A stretch of DNA of 64,000 nucleotides from Hylemonella gracilis ATCC 19624 (GTDB taxonomy: Bacteria; Pseudomonadota; Gammaproteobacteria; Burkholderiales; Burkholderiaceae_C). Under the pieces are notes generated by a model that ran no database searches, had not been told where the DNA came from, and worked only from the letters and a program-made list of their open reading frames with translations. The stretch covers positions 96,459-160,458 of the forward strand of contig NZ_AEGR01000056.1 in NCBI RefSeq assembly GCF_000211835.1, in the 5' to 3' direction. Shown piece after piece: positions 37,805 to 48,251 of the stretch. The translations under genes and the position numbers were made by a program. Every line of letters begins with the position of its first letter. The stretch's first letter is position 1.

Positions 37805-38635
37805 TCAGCGCAGCGAGGCCGCGTGGTGCGCCAGGTGGTCGCCGATGAAGCTGGCGATGAAGTAATAGCTGTGGTCGTAGCCGGGGTGGCGGCGCAAGGT
37901 CAACGAGTGCCCCGCGGCGGCGCAAGCTTGTTCCAGCAGCTCCGGCCGCAGCTGCTTGCTCAGGAATTCATCGCTATCGCCCTGGTCCACCAGCAGAGGC
38001 AGGCGCTCGCCGGCGCTGGCGATCAGTTCCACCGCGTCCCATTCCTTCCAGGCTTCGCGGTCCTCGCCCAGGTAGGCGGCGAAGGCCTTGCTGCCCCAAG
38101 GCACCTGGCTGGGCGCGACCACGGGCGCGAAGGCCGACACGCTGCGGTAGCGGCCCGGGTTGCGCAGCGCGGTGATGAGTGCGCCATGGCCGCCCATGCT
38201 GTGGCCGAAGATGCCGCGCGCCTCGGTGCAGGGGAACTGCTGCTCCACCAGCGCGGGCAACTCCTGCGCCACGTAGTCTTGCATGCGGTAGTGCTGGGAC
38301 CAGGGGGCCTGCGTGGCATTGACGTAGAAGCCCGCGCCCTCGCCCAGGTCGTAGCTGTCCACATTGGGCACCCCCGCGCCACGCGGGCTGGTGTCGGGCG
38401 CGACGAGGATGAGCCCGTGGCGCGCGGCGTGCTCCTGCGCGCCGGCCTTGGTGATGAAGGTCTGTTCGTTGCAGGTCAGGCCCGCCAGCCAGTACAGCAC
38501 GGGGCAACGCTCGCCCGCCACGGCGGCGGGCGGTAGGTACACACCGAATCTCATCTCGCAGCCCAGGGCCGCGGAGGGGTGTTTCCAAACTTCTTGACGG
38601 CCACCAAAGCAGGCGTGGCGCTCAACGCGGTTCAT
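37805..38635 (-). CDS. fghA: S-formylglutathione hydrolase
   Basis: Cytoplasmic esterase that releases formate from S-formylglutathione in glutathione-dependent formaldehyde detoxification. The 276-aa product has the catalytic serine in GHSMGGHGAL, aspartate in DQGDSDEFL and histidine in GYDHSYYF, and the conserved GLTCNEQTF. The start at 38635 (MNRVERHACFGG) has AAGGAG upstream. The usual partner alcohol dehydrogenase is not adjacent. Confidence 0.93.
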   Translation of the reverse strand: MNRVERHACFGGRQEVWKHPSAALGCEMRFGVYLPPAAVAGERCPVLYWLAGLTCNEQTFITKAGAQEHAARHGLILVAPDTSPRGAGVPNVDSYDLGEGAGFYVNATQAPWSQHYRMQDYVAQELPALVEQQFPCTEARGIFGHSMGGHGALITALRNPGRYRSVSAFAPVVAPSQVPWGSKAFAAYLGEDREAWKEWDAVELIASAGERLPLLVDQGDSDEFLSKQLRPELLEQACAAAGHSLTLRRHPGYDHSYYFIASFIGDHLAHHAASLR

Positions 38636-38777
38636 GTTTTTGTGTCTCCTTGGTTGTGGGAATGAGGACGCGCAAAAGCACATTCTCGTCCAGAACACGC
38701 GGTGGCCCGGACCTTGCGCCTGGGCCACCCGTGAGGCGTGAGCGGACCTTGCCTCGCGTTCGCCGCGACGCGCTGGT

Positions 38778-40835
38778 TCAGGACGATGCGGCGGATGGAC
38801 CGGATGCAGGCTTAGGTGCGGGCGGGTTGATCGGCAGCATCAGCTCGACGCGGGTGCCCTGCCCGGAGCTGACGATGTCCAGCCGGGCCATGAGGGCGGC
38901 GGCGCGCTCGTGCATGGCTTGCAGGCCCTTGCCGGGGGTCAGCGCGGGCTCGAAACCCAGGCCATCGTCCTCGATCACGATGTGCAGGGCTTCCCCCTCG
39001 GGGCCATGGTCGCGCTGCGCCGACACGCTGAGGTGGCTGGCCTGCGCATGCTGGAGCACATTGGAAATGGCGCCGAAGAGCAGGAACTGCAGGTGGCGTG
39101 CATCGCCGACGTCCATCCGCGCCAGCGGCGGCAACTCGTCCACCGTCCAGTGCAGCGTGATGCCCCCGGCGCGCAAGCGGGGCTCAAGCCGGTAACGCAG
39201 GGCGGCCAGCATGGCGCCGACATCGCCCGGATCGACCTGCATGGCGTCGATGGAGAGCTTGAGCTGGTCCAGCGAGTCCGTCAGCGTGCGCAGCAGTTCC
39301 TCATTGCTGGTGGCGCCCGAGCGCAGCTGACGGATCGCGGTGCTCAGGTGCACGCCCACGCCATCGTGCATGTCCTTGAGGATGCGGCCCCGCTCCTGCT
39401 GGCGGGCCTGGTCACGCGCCAAGTTCTCCAAGCGTGCGTAACTCTGGGCCAGTTCACGTTCGCGCGTGGCCACGCGCTCGCTCAGCTGCTGGGTCAGCTC
39501 ACGCGCGTACTGGCTGGCGGCGCGAAAGCGATGGATCATGATGACGATCAGGGCCAGCCCGAACAGCACCGAGGAATAGCGGATCCAGGTGTTGACCTCC
39601 AGGCTGCCCGCCGCGAGGCGGATGGCCAACCAATCGCGCACCCCCATGGCGACGTTGACCGTGCCGATCAAGCCCACGACCAGGCGCGTGCGGTCTTGCG
39701 GATGCAGCAAGGCGCGCCAGAGGTACAGCAGCGCGTACGCCACGAAGATCAGGTTGGCCATGCCCAGCCACACCGTCAGCCACACGGGGTTGTCGAACAG
39801 CTGGGTCAGCGACGCGGCCAGCATGGCCGTGACCACCAGCGCGCCCAGCCCCCATTTGACCCAGCGCGCCGAGGGCCGCTGGTGCCAGCCCGCCACGCAG
39901 TGGCAAAACCAGCCCACGCCCGCGATCCAGCCGGCGAAGGCCACGGTCACCACCACGGTCCAGACCGGCCAGGGCAGCGGAGGCCGGTTGAACACCACAT
40001 CGCCCACGCGCAGGGCCCAGCAGTACTCGGCCAGGAAGGCCGCGAGGTACAGCGCATTGGATTGCGGCCCGACCTGGCCCTGAACCGGCTCGCTCTCGGG
40101 CTGCGTGATCCACAAGGCCAGGGCCAGGCTGCCCACCAGCAGGCTGAACGCGGCGATGATGACGGACATCTCCACCCGCATGCGGTAGCTGGCGTCGTAC
40201 AGAGGACGCACCTCCGCCTGCGGCCCCAGCAGAGGACGCGCCAGGCCGCCACGGCGTCCTTTGTCGGCGTTCAAGCGGATGATCAGGCGGTTGTCGGTGT
40301 CCGTGATCAGCTGCGGCGGCACCGTGACGTACTGCGGCGCCCTGGAGTAATCGGCTGTGTTGGGCTGGTTCAGATCGCCCAGGCGTTCGAGCAGGGTGCC
40401 GTTGAGCCAGATCTCGGCCGTGTTGCCGATGCGCGGAAAGTAAATGCCATAAGGAGGCTCCCCCTCGCCCTGCCCCCCCTTGGGAACGTCAAAGCGCAGC
40501 TCGAATTCGGCCTGCCCGGCACGGCCCGGGTGCACGCGGTCCCAGTGGTAGGGCAGCGTGACCGCGCCCAGCGCCAACGGCTCCTGCCCCACAACGTGCA
40601 CCACCGCGCGGGCCTGCGCCAGCTCCTGCAAGACCCCGGGGGTGGCCGCAGCCGGGGCCGGCGGCACCGCGCCATTGGCCCCGAGGCCCACGCTGGGCGC
40701 CCCGATCGCGGCAACGCCCACGAGGCCACTGGCAATCAGTCCGAATACAAGGCATGCGAGGAATGCGAGCGCACGGCGGCGCCCAGCGCGCAAGACGTGC
40801 GCGACAGCGGGCATGGCCGGAAGGGACAGCGCCAT
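38778..40835 (-). CDS. Membrane sensor histidine kinase
   Basis: A 685-aa inner-membrane kinase. After an N-terminal helix comes a beta-rich extracellular region (about 75-215) and then seven helices (about 225-440), the 7TM-type sensor layout. A coiled coil leads to a HisKA_3-like phospho-acceptor with the histidine in KDMHDGVGVHLS (about residue 490), then an ATPase domain with EDDGLGF and GKGLQAMHERAAAL. The ATG at 40835 is used; a TTG at 40847 would overlap the regulator stop by 4 nt. Translational overlap with the upstream NarL-type gene fits a two-component pair. The signal is unknown. Confidence 0.88.
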   Translation of the reverse strand: MALSLPAMPAVAHVLRAGRRRALAFLACLVFGLIASGLVGVAAIGAPSVGLGANGAVPPAPAAATPGVLQELAQARAVVHVVGQEPLALGAVTLPYHWDRVHPGRAGQAEFELRFDVPKGGQGEGEPPYGIYFPRIGNTAEIWLNGTLLERLGDLNQPNTADYSRAPQYVTVPPQLITDTDNRLIIRLNADKGRRGGLARPLLGPQAEVRPLYDASYRMRVEMSVIIAAFSLLVGSLALALWITQPESEPVQGQVGPQSNALYLAAFLAEYCWALRVGDVVFNRPPLPWPVWTVVVTVAFAGWIAGVGWFCHCVAGWHQRPSARWVKWGLGALVVTAMLAASLTQLFDNPVWLTVWLGMANLIFVAYALLYLWRALLHPQDRTRLVVGLIGTVNVAMGVRDWLAIRLAAGSLEVNTWIRYSSVLFGLALIVIMIHRFRAASQYARELTQQLSERVATRERELAQSYARLENLARDQARQQERGRILKDMHDGVGVHLSTAIRQLRSGATSNEELLRTLTDSLDQLKLSIDAMQVDPGDVGAMLAALRYRLEPRLRAGGITLHWTVDELPPLARMDVGDARHLQFLLFGAISNVLQHAQASHLSVSAQRDHGPEGEALHIVIEDDGLGFEPALTPGKGLQAMHERAAALMARLDIVSSGQGTRVELMLPINPPAPKPASGPSAASS

Positions 40836-40843
40836 GGCCAGGC

Positions 40844-41518
40844 TCAAAATGATTTCAGCAAACCCATGCGGGTGGCCTCGAACACCGCCTCGCCGCGCGA
40901 ATGCACGGCCAGCTTTTGGTAGAGGTTCTTGATGTGCGTCTGCACCGTGTGGACGCTGATCTCTTGCAGGCGCGCGATCTCGGCGTAGGAAAAGCCGCGC
41001 GCGATCAGCTCCAGCACCGCCTGCTCGCGCGCCGACAGCGCGGGCGCCTGGGCCACCGGCAAGACCGGAGGCGCAGCGGGCGCTGCCTCGGCCAGGGCGC
41101 GGTAGCGGCGCAGCACGCGCCGCGCGACCATGGGCGAGATGGGCGAAGCGCCCGCGCGGATTTGCAGGATGGTCTGCGCGATGTTCTCGGGACGCTCGTC
41201 CTTGTGGATGTAGCCCACGGCGCCGGCCTCGATGCTGTCGAGCACGCTGTCCTCGTCGCCGAACATGGAAATGACCAGCATGTCCACCGCCGGAAAGCGG
41301 GCGAAGGCATGGCGCATCACGTCCAGGCCGGAGCCATCGGGCAGGCCCAGGTCCACGAGCAGCACGTCCAGCACCAGCTCGGCGCTGTCCAGCCAGGCCT
41401 TGGCCGCGGCCACGGTCGCCGCCGCGCCGACCAGCGACAGCCCGGGCGTGTCCTGGATGCAGCGAGCGAAGAAGTCTCGGGTCTGCGGGTCGTCCTCGAC
41501 CACCAGCACGGACAGCAT
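40844..41518 (-). CDS. NarL/FixJ-type response regulator
   Basis: A 224-aa product with a receiver domain (Asp56 in LLVDLGLPDG, acidic pair EDD near residue 8, switch lysine in YIHKDERP) and a LuxR-type helix-turn-helix (LSAREQAVLELIARGFSYAEI followed by SVHTVQTHIKNLYQKL). The frame opens at 41554 but MLSVLVVEDD at 41518 matches the family. It is upstream of and coupled to the kinase gene. The divergent barrel-protein gene at 41746 could be a target. Confidence 0.9.
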   Translation of the reverse strand: MLSVLVVEDDPQTRDFFARCIQDTPGLSLVGAAATVAAAKAWLDSAELVLDVLLVDLGLPDGSGLDVMRHAFARFPAVDMLVISMFGDEDSVLDSIEAGAVGYIHKDERPENIAQTILQIRAGASPISPMVARRVLRRYRALAEAAPAAPPVLPVAQAPALSAREQAVLELIARGFSYAEIARLQEISVHTVQTHIKNLYQKLAVHSRGEAVFEATRMGLLKSF

Positions 41519-41745
41519 GGAAGAAAGAGAGGTTGGGTTTGATGGGCTGATCAAGCCGCCTTTATACCCAGCGTCGGCCCCCGTGGGGCATCACATGAAT
41601 TCGGGATGTTGCTTTTCAGGCCGCGCTTCCAGAATGCGCGCCAAGCCCGGGGCAGGACCTCCACCACACCTCCACCACACCCTTCACCGCAAATTGCCCC
41701 GCGCTCCCACTCACTCTGTCACACATCCTTCAAGGAGTTCTCACC

Positions 41746-42279
41746 ATGCGTTCCCCCTCTTCTCTGCGCCGACTTGTGGTCCAACTCACGCTGGCGGCGG
41801 CCGCCGCGCTGGGTCTGGCCAGCGTTGCCCAGGCCCAAGACAAGCGCAGCGAAATCAGCTTGTCCGGCGACATCAGCAGCACCGACAACTACGACCGCAC
41901 CGTCATCTGGGCGAGCTACGGCTTTTATCTGACGCCTCAGATGGTGCTCAAGCTGGGCTACACGCGCTTCTACACCTGGCAGCACGCGCCGTACTCGGAG
42001 CAGGTCACCAACGGCTACGACATCGGCGCGCGTTATTACTTCCAGGTCGGGCGAACCGGGGAGTTCGTGCCCTTCGTGGAAGCAGGCTTGGGCACCTCGG
42101 AAACGACCGTCTGGAGCGTGGGCAGCACCACCACCGACAGCAGTTCCACCTTCACGATCAAGGGCGGCTTCTCCTACTTCATCAACGAATCGGCCAGTTT
42201 TGACATCAGCGTGTACCAGCGCTCGGAGGACCCCTCCGACACGACCGGCATCCTCTTCGGCACCACCGTGCGCTTCTGA
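41746..42279 (+). CDS. Predicted outer-membrane beta-barrel protein
   Basis: A 177-aa product with a signal peptide (LTLAAAAALGLASVAQA, cleavage before QDKRS) and alternating strands ending in TVRF, the terminal phenylalanine of outer-membrane barrels. It resembles OmpW/OprG-like or porin-like small barrels. Its stop overlaps the first in-frame ATG of the next frame as TGATG, so it probably opens the four-gene cluster to 45640. Confidence 0.7.
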   Translation: MRSPSSLRRLVVQLTLAAAAALGLASVAQAQDKRSEISLSGDISSTDNYDRTVIWASYGFYLTPQMVLKLGYTRFYTWQHAPYSEQVTNGYDIGARYYFQVGRTGEFVPFVEAGLGTSETTVWSVGSTTTDSSSTFTIKGGFSYFINESASFDISVYQRSEDPSDTTGILFGTTVRF

Positions 42280-42332
42280 TGCCACGCTGCTCGCCGCCCA
42301 TGTTGAGCGCGCGCTTTCCCAGGGGCCGTCCC

Positions 42333-43853
42333 ATGCTGGCACGGTTGACGGTGACGGCCCTGTTTTTCTTCGGCGCGGCCCCGCTGGCCTGGGCCAGCAC
42401 CTGCCCGGGCAACGGAGCGCAGCCCGGCTGGGTGGCCAGCCCCGACGCGATTTCAGGTGCTTTTTTCTTCGCGGCGGGCGTGTCCAGCCAGACCAGCGGA
42501 CCGCTGGCCGAGCGTCTGGACTCCGCGCGGCAAAACGCCTTGCGCAGCCTCGCCAGCCTGATCCAGGTCGAGGTGCGCAACTCGTTGACGATGGAGCAAT
42601 CGCAGCGCCAAAGCGGCGGCGCGGTGTTGACCGAGTCCACGTTGCGCACGCTGACCGAGACCTCCACCCAGGCCACGCTGGAAAGCGTCGAGACCGTGGC
42701 CACCTGGGAAGACGGCGCGAGCTGCCAGGTGTGGGTGCGCGTGCGCATCGCCCAACAGATCGTGGAAGACAAGAAACGCGCCGCGCTGGCGCGTCAGCTG
42801 TTCGCTCAATTCAATGAGCAGTTGGCCACCGCGCAAGACGACACACAACCCCTGCGCACGCGCCAGACCGCGCTGGAGGCGGCGCAGGACGGGCTGCCGC
42901 GCATCAGCCTGGCGCTGATTCCCGAAGCCAGTTCGCCCGCGTATTACGCGCAGTTGCTGCGCCGGCTGGACAACGCCCTGGGCGCCGCGGTGCGCGAGGT
43001 GGACGGCGTGCGCCAGCGTCTGGCGCAGGCCGATGGTCAACTGCTCAAGGCCGAGGAACTGCCCGATGAAGCGGCCAAGGCGCGCTTGCGCCTGAGCGCC
43101 ATCGGCACCTATCGGGACCTGCTGCGGCAGTACGCCAACGGCCTGCCGCCGCTGTTCGCGCCGGGGGACCTCTACATCAAACTGGCGGAGGCCGAGGAGT
43201 TGCGCGCCAACCGCTGCGGCGCCAAGACCTATTACCAGCTCGCGCTGACGGCGCGCCAGCTGTTGGACCGCAGCGCCTTGGCCCGCCAGCGCGCCGGCAG
43301 CCTGAACTGCTCGGCGGCCGACCTGGAAACGGCGCGCTGGCGGCAGTACTTTGAGGGACGCCCGCTGGAACTGCTGTGCTTGCAGAAGGTCCAGACCGCG
43401 CAGCCTTCGCAGTCGGCGTCGGCCACGTCCTGGCACAAGGCCTGCGACGAGGTGGGCAATGTGTTCCGCGCCTTGGGCGCCGACATCCAGACCCGGCGCG
43501 CGGCCCTGCCGCCAGCGCAAACCCAGGCTCTGCTGCAAGGCAATCTGCCCGATCAGCTGGGCGCCCCCGGACAGACGGACCGCCCCATGCTGGTGGTGCT
43601 CGCGTCGGGGCGGCTCAACAGCCAGCAGAACACGCGCCCCGACGGTCCAGCGGCGCGCGCCTACCAGTTCGAAGGCCTGCTCTGGACCCTGCTCTGGGAC
43701 GGCGGCAAGCCGGTCTACACCGACCGTTTCCAGGGCCTGACGGGCTGGAACCCGGTCTCTGCCGAGATGGCCATGGACGTGCTGGCGCTCAACGTGGTGC
43801 GGCGCTGGCAAGACCGCTTCGGCAAGTTCCTGAATCTGGAGATCGCGCCATGA
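42333..43853 (+). CDS. Exported protein with LPP20-like N-terminal domain
   Basis: A 506-aa product with a signal peptide (MLARLTVTALFFFGAAPLAWA). Residues about 20-150 (SARQNALRSLASLIQVEV and CQVWVRVRIAQQIVED) resemble the LPP20 lipoprotein fold seen also in the neighbour at 45065. The remainder is helical and repetitive and I do not recognise it. The frame opens at 42279, overlapping the barrel gene stop; 42333 is favoured for the signal peptide. It overlaps the next gene by 4 nt (ATGA). Confidence 0.65.
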   Translation: MLARLTVTALFFFGAAPLAWASTCPGNGAQPGWVASPDAISGAFFFAAGVSSQTSGPLAERLDSARQNALRSLASLIQVEVRNSLTMEQSQRQSGGAVLTESTLRTLTETSTQATLESVETVATWEDGASCQVWVRVRIAQQIVEDKKRAALARQLFAQFNEQLATAQDDTQPLRTRQTALEAAQDGLPRISLALIPEASSPAYYAQLLRRLDNALGAAVREVDGVRQRLAQADGQLLKAEELPDEAAKARLRLSAIGTYRDLLRQYANGLPPLFAPGDLYIKLAEAEELRANRCGAKTYYQLALTARQLLDRSALARQRAGSLNCSAADLETARWRQYFEGRPLELLCLQKVQTAQPSQSASATSWHKACDEVGNVFRALGADIQTRRAALPPAQTQALLQGNLPDQLGAPGQTDRPMLVVLASGRLNSQQNTRPDGPAARAYQFEGLLWTLLWDGGKPVYTDRFQGLTGWNPVSAEMAMDVLALNVVRRWQDRFGKFLNLEIAP

Positions 43854-45001
43854 AGCGCACCCGCATCCTTCTCGTGTGGGCCTTGGCGGCGGCGCTCGGC
43901 GTGGGACTGATGGCGCACGCCCGCGCCGCCGCGCCCGCGCGCAAGGTGGCGGTGCTGGTCTACGCGCCGCCCGCCTTGCCAGCGGCGCACACACGCATCG
44001 CGCAGACCCGGCTGGAACAGATCCTGGCCGACAACGGCCTGACCGTGCTGGACCGGGAGCAGGCCGACAAGCTCAAGCAAGGCTGGGGCCGGCTGCAAGA
44101 CCCCGGCGCGCTGATCACGGCCGAGGAATTCGTCGCCAACGCCTCGAAGTACGCGCTCGATGGCGTCTACCGGGTCTACCTGGACACGGGCGTGGTGCGC
44201 GGCGTCGCGGGCCTGTACAGCGCCACGGCGCTGTCGGACATTCGCTACGTGGGCGAGGACGCGCAGGTGCGCGCGGCGGCTTCACCGCCCATGGGCGTCA
44301 AGGGTTTGCCGCCTTCGGATGGCCTGACCGAGAGCGCGGCCGTGAGCAATGCCGTCCAGCGCGCGGTGGACGCGACGGCGCAGGCGCTCGGCCTGCAGGT
44401 GCTGGACTACACCAACCCTCGGCTGTTCAGCGTGCGGCTGCAAGCCGTGCCCACGGTCGGCGCAGACTACCGGGCCGAGCCCCGGCCCGCGCCGCTGTCG
44501 GCGGCCGACCCGGCACTGAAGCGCGTCAAGCTCGCCGACGGCGACTGGCTCAGCGAAGAGATCACCTGCGCGCAGCCCTCGCCCGACGGCAAGATGGTCG
44601 CGGTGGGCGGCTACATCCGCAAGACCCAGTTGCTGGGCGGGCGGCCTCAGCGCACCTATGGCTCCACCGTGCATGTGCTGGACCTGGGCGCGGACAAGGA
44701 AGTCGCCACCTTCGTCTCGGCCCCGGTGTCGGACCGCACGCGCGACGAACAAGGCGGCGGCAAGGTGCTGGACTGCCTCTTCCTCTCCGGCTGGCGCTAC
44801 GTCGCGGCCATCACCCAGAGCAAGCTGTTCCTGTGGGACACCGAGCGCGGCGCGGTGATGAGCGAGATCACCTTCGACCGCGCCTACGAACTGGCCCGGC
44901 TCGAGCACGGGCGCGCGGGCGATCAGGACTTTCTGTCTTTCTCCTTCCAGGGCCTCACCACTGGAAGCGGCCGGGTGAGCTACCGCATCACCCGGGAATG
45001 A
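43850..45001 (+). CDS. Exported protein with LpoB/CsgG-like N-terminus and propeller-like C-terminus
   Basis: A 383-aa product with a signal peptide (LLVWALAAALGVGLMAHARA). The N-terminal part (VAVLVYAPP...TRLEQILADNGLTVLDREQA) has the form of the CsgG/LpoB/FlgO superfamily, in which lipoproteins act at the outer membrane. The C-terminal half holds WD-like stretches (CAQPSPDGKMVAVGGYI; KLFLWDTERGAVMS). ATGA overlap with the preceding gene indicates coupling. Confidence 0.6.
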   Translation: MKRTRILLVWALAAALGVGLMAHARAAAPARKVAVLVYAPPALPAAHTRIAQTRLEQILADNGLTVLDREQADKLKQGWGRLQDPGALITAEEFVANASKYALDGVYRVYLDTGVVRGVAGLYSATALSDIRYVGEDAQVRAAASPPMGVKGLPPSDGLTESAAVSNAVQRAVDATAQALGLQVLDYTNPRLFSVRLQAVPTVGADYRAEPRPAPLSAADPALKRVKLADGDWLSEEITCAQPSPDGKMVAVGGYIRKTQLLGGRPQRTYGSTVHVLDLGADKEVATFVSAPVSDRTRDEQGGGKVLDCLFLSGWRYVAAITQSKLFLWDTERGAVMSEITFDRAYELARLEHGRAGDQDFLSFSFQGLTTGSGRVSYRITRE

Positions 45002-45064
45002 ATGCGCTGTCACCTTTGGGCAAGCTGCATGGGAGCCGTCGTTTTCTTCAACAAGGAGCTTTGT

Positions 45065-45640
45065 ATGTCACACCGTTTCCACTCTGTCGCCGCCCTGGCG
45101 GGTGTTCTGCTGGTCAGTGCGTGTTCCGCGCCGACCAAGGTGGCGGAATGCGTTTTCCCCAAATCCAACCAGCCCGCGCCGGGCTGGATCTGTGATCAGC
45201 CGGTCGAAGGCCTGGCCGTCTCGGCCATGGGCTCGGCCACCCCGTCCCAAGCGGGTCTGGACTTCATGAAGCAGATGGCGGCCACGGCCGCGCGGGTGCA
45301 GTTGGCCCAGCAGATGCGCATCGAAGTCGAGAACATGATCAAGCAGTACGCTGAAACCACGGGCGCTGGCGGCAGCGAGACCGTGGACCGCGTGAACACC
45401 GCCGTCACCAAGCAGATCACCAGCCAGAGCCTGCAAGGCACGCGCATCGTGCGCAGCCTGCAAGGCCCCGATGGCACGCTGTATGTGCTGGTTGGCCTGG
45501 ACCCCAGCGCCGCGGAACAGGTGGCCAAGAACGCCATCAAGACCAGCATGAACAACGAGCAAGCCGCCTGGCAGCAATTCAAGTCGCAAAAGGGCCAGGA
45601 AGAATTGGCGGCCGACATCGCGCGCCTGTCGAAAAAATAA
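45065..45640 (+). CDS. LPP20-family outer-membrane lipoprotein
   Basis: A 191-aa product with a lipobox (VLLVSAC, cysteine at residue 20) and an LPP20-type body (AARVQLAQQMRIEVENMIKQ, then GTLYVLVGLDPSAAEQ). AAGGAG lies seven nt before ATG 45065. It closes the cluster that starts with the barrel protein at 41746. LPP20-type proteins occur with FlgO/FlgP or LpoB-like partners in other bacteria. Confidence 0.78.
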   Translation: MSHRFHSVAALAGVLLVSACSAPTKVAECVFPKSNQPAPGWICDQPVEGLAVSAMGSATPSQAGLDFMKQMAATAARVQLAQQMRIEVENMIKQYAETTGAGGSETVDRVNTAVTKQITSQSLQGTRIVRSLQGPDGTLYVLVGLDPSAAEQVAKNAIKTSMNNEQAAWQQFKSQKGQEELAADIARLSKK

Positions 45641-45689
45641 GAGGCCCGGTTGGGAGGACCGGCTGAGGGGCCCGGTCAGAAGGCCCTGT

Positions 45690-45772
45690 TCGCGCGGCCT
45701 TTTAGCGCGGCCTGGTAGCACGCCCATTTAGCACGCCCGGTTAGCACGCCCGCCCCCACCCCAAAGCGGGCG
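45690..45772. repeat. Repeat-rich intergenic stretch with hairpin after the LPP20 cluster
   Basis: AGCACGCCC occurs three times with a 13-bp period (45717, 45730, 45743), after two copies of GCGCGGCCT spaced by 14 bp. A CGCCCGC/GCGGGCG stem (45747-45772) follows. The 227-bp gap (45641-45867) has no gene. The hairpin may end transcription although its T-run is short. Confidence 0.65.
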
Positions 45773-45867
45773 TTTGAGGGGGAAAAACGCCTTAACACGC
45801 GGCTTAGTGCCTGTGCGAGGCCCGCAAAAATCCTGTTCCAGATTGATTCTGTTTCAGGGGTTTTGCC

Positions 45868-46482
45868 ATGATCTCGTCCGTCAATAACACGCTGCTGAGC
45901 TATCTGGCGTCTCAAGGTCTGCTGTCGGCGTCCACGGCGGCCACCATCGCCAGCGCGGGCACCACCACGACCGACTCCACCAGCAGCAGTTCCAGCAGCG
46001 ACGAGACGATTTCGCAATCGTCGCTGGACCGCGCGGCGGGCATGTTCAAGACCGCGACCATCGCGCGCAATCTGGACACCGCCCAAGTGGCGCTCGCCGC
46101 CGACCTGCGCGCGGCCCTGAACCAGGCGCTGGCCAAGCTGGAGGGCAACGTGCAGTTCTCGGTGAACGCCAAGGGCGAAGTCACGGTCGAGGGCTCCGAC
46201 AAGGACAAGGCCGCGGTGCAAGCCGTGCTCAAGGCCGACACCAGCGACCCCAGCCTCGCCAGCCGCATCGCCACCCAGGCCAGCGATGCGATGCAACTCT
46301 CGTCGCAGATCCAGCAAAGTGCCGCCATCTCCCAGGCCGCCAAATCGTCGACAACGCCCGATGGCGTGATTTCGCTCTACCAGTCCCTGATGCAACAAAC
46401 GGCGTCGACCAGCGTCGTGTTCTCGGTGTCCGCCACGACGAGCACGCTGACCTACCCCGGCTCGCTCAAGGCCAAGGCCTGA
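45868..46482 (+). CDS. Ser/Thr/Ala-rich protein of unknown function
   Basis: A 204-aa product with no signal peptide or membrane helix. It starts MISSVNNTLLSYLASQGLL, has a serine/threonine stretch near residues 30-45, and a repetitive helix-prone body (SDAMQLSSQIQQSAAISQ) ending SLKAKA. The composition and signal-less N-terminus recall proteins secreted by type I or flagellar-type routes, but nothing decisive is seen. It has no cysteine. The preceding gap holds repeats. I do not recognise it. Confidence 0.55.
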   Translation: MISSVNNTLLSYLASQGLLSASTAATIASAGTTTTDSTSSSSSSDETISQSSLDRAAGMFKTATIARNLDTAQVALAADLRAALNQALAKLEGNVQFSVNAKGEVTVEGSDKDKAAVQAVLKADTSDPSLASRIATQASDAMQLSSQIQQSAAISQAAKSSTTPDGVISLYQSLMQQTASTSVVFSVSATTSTLTYPGSLKAKA

Positions 46483-46593
46483 GACCCGTCATTAGCATCC
46501 CGCGCGCCGACGTCTCTTGAGGAACCAGAGCGCGGCGCGAGGCAAAAACCCGCTCCCGCGAACGGCCGCGCCGCTTCGGGGACAATCGCGGGC

Positions 46594-48175
<1,582 letters not shown>

Positions 48176-48251
48176 AACCGGGGCCGGGCGGGCCAGGGCG
48201 CGGCGGTCGATCTGGCCTTTGACGCGCGTGACCGCTGCTGCGTGCAACGGG

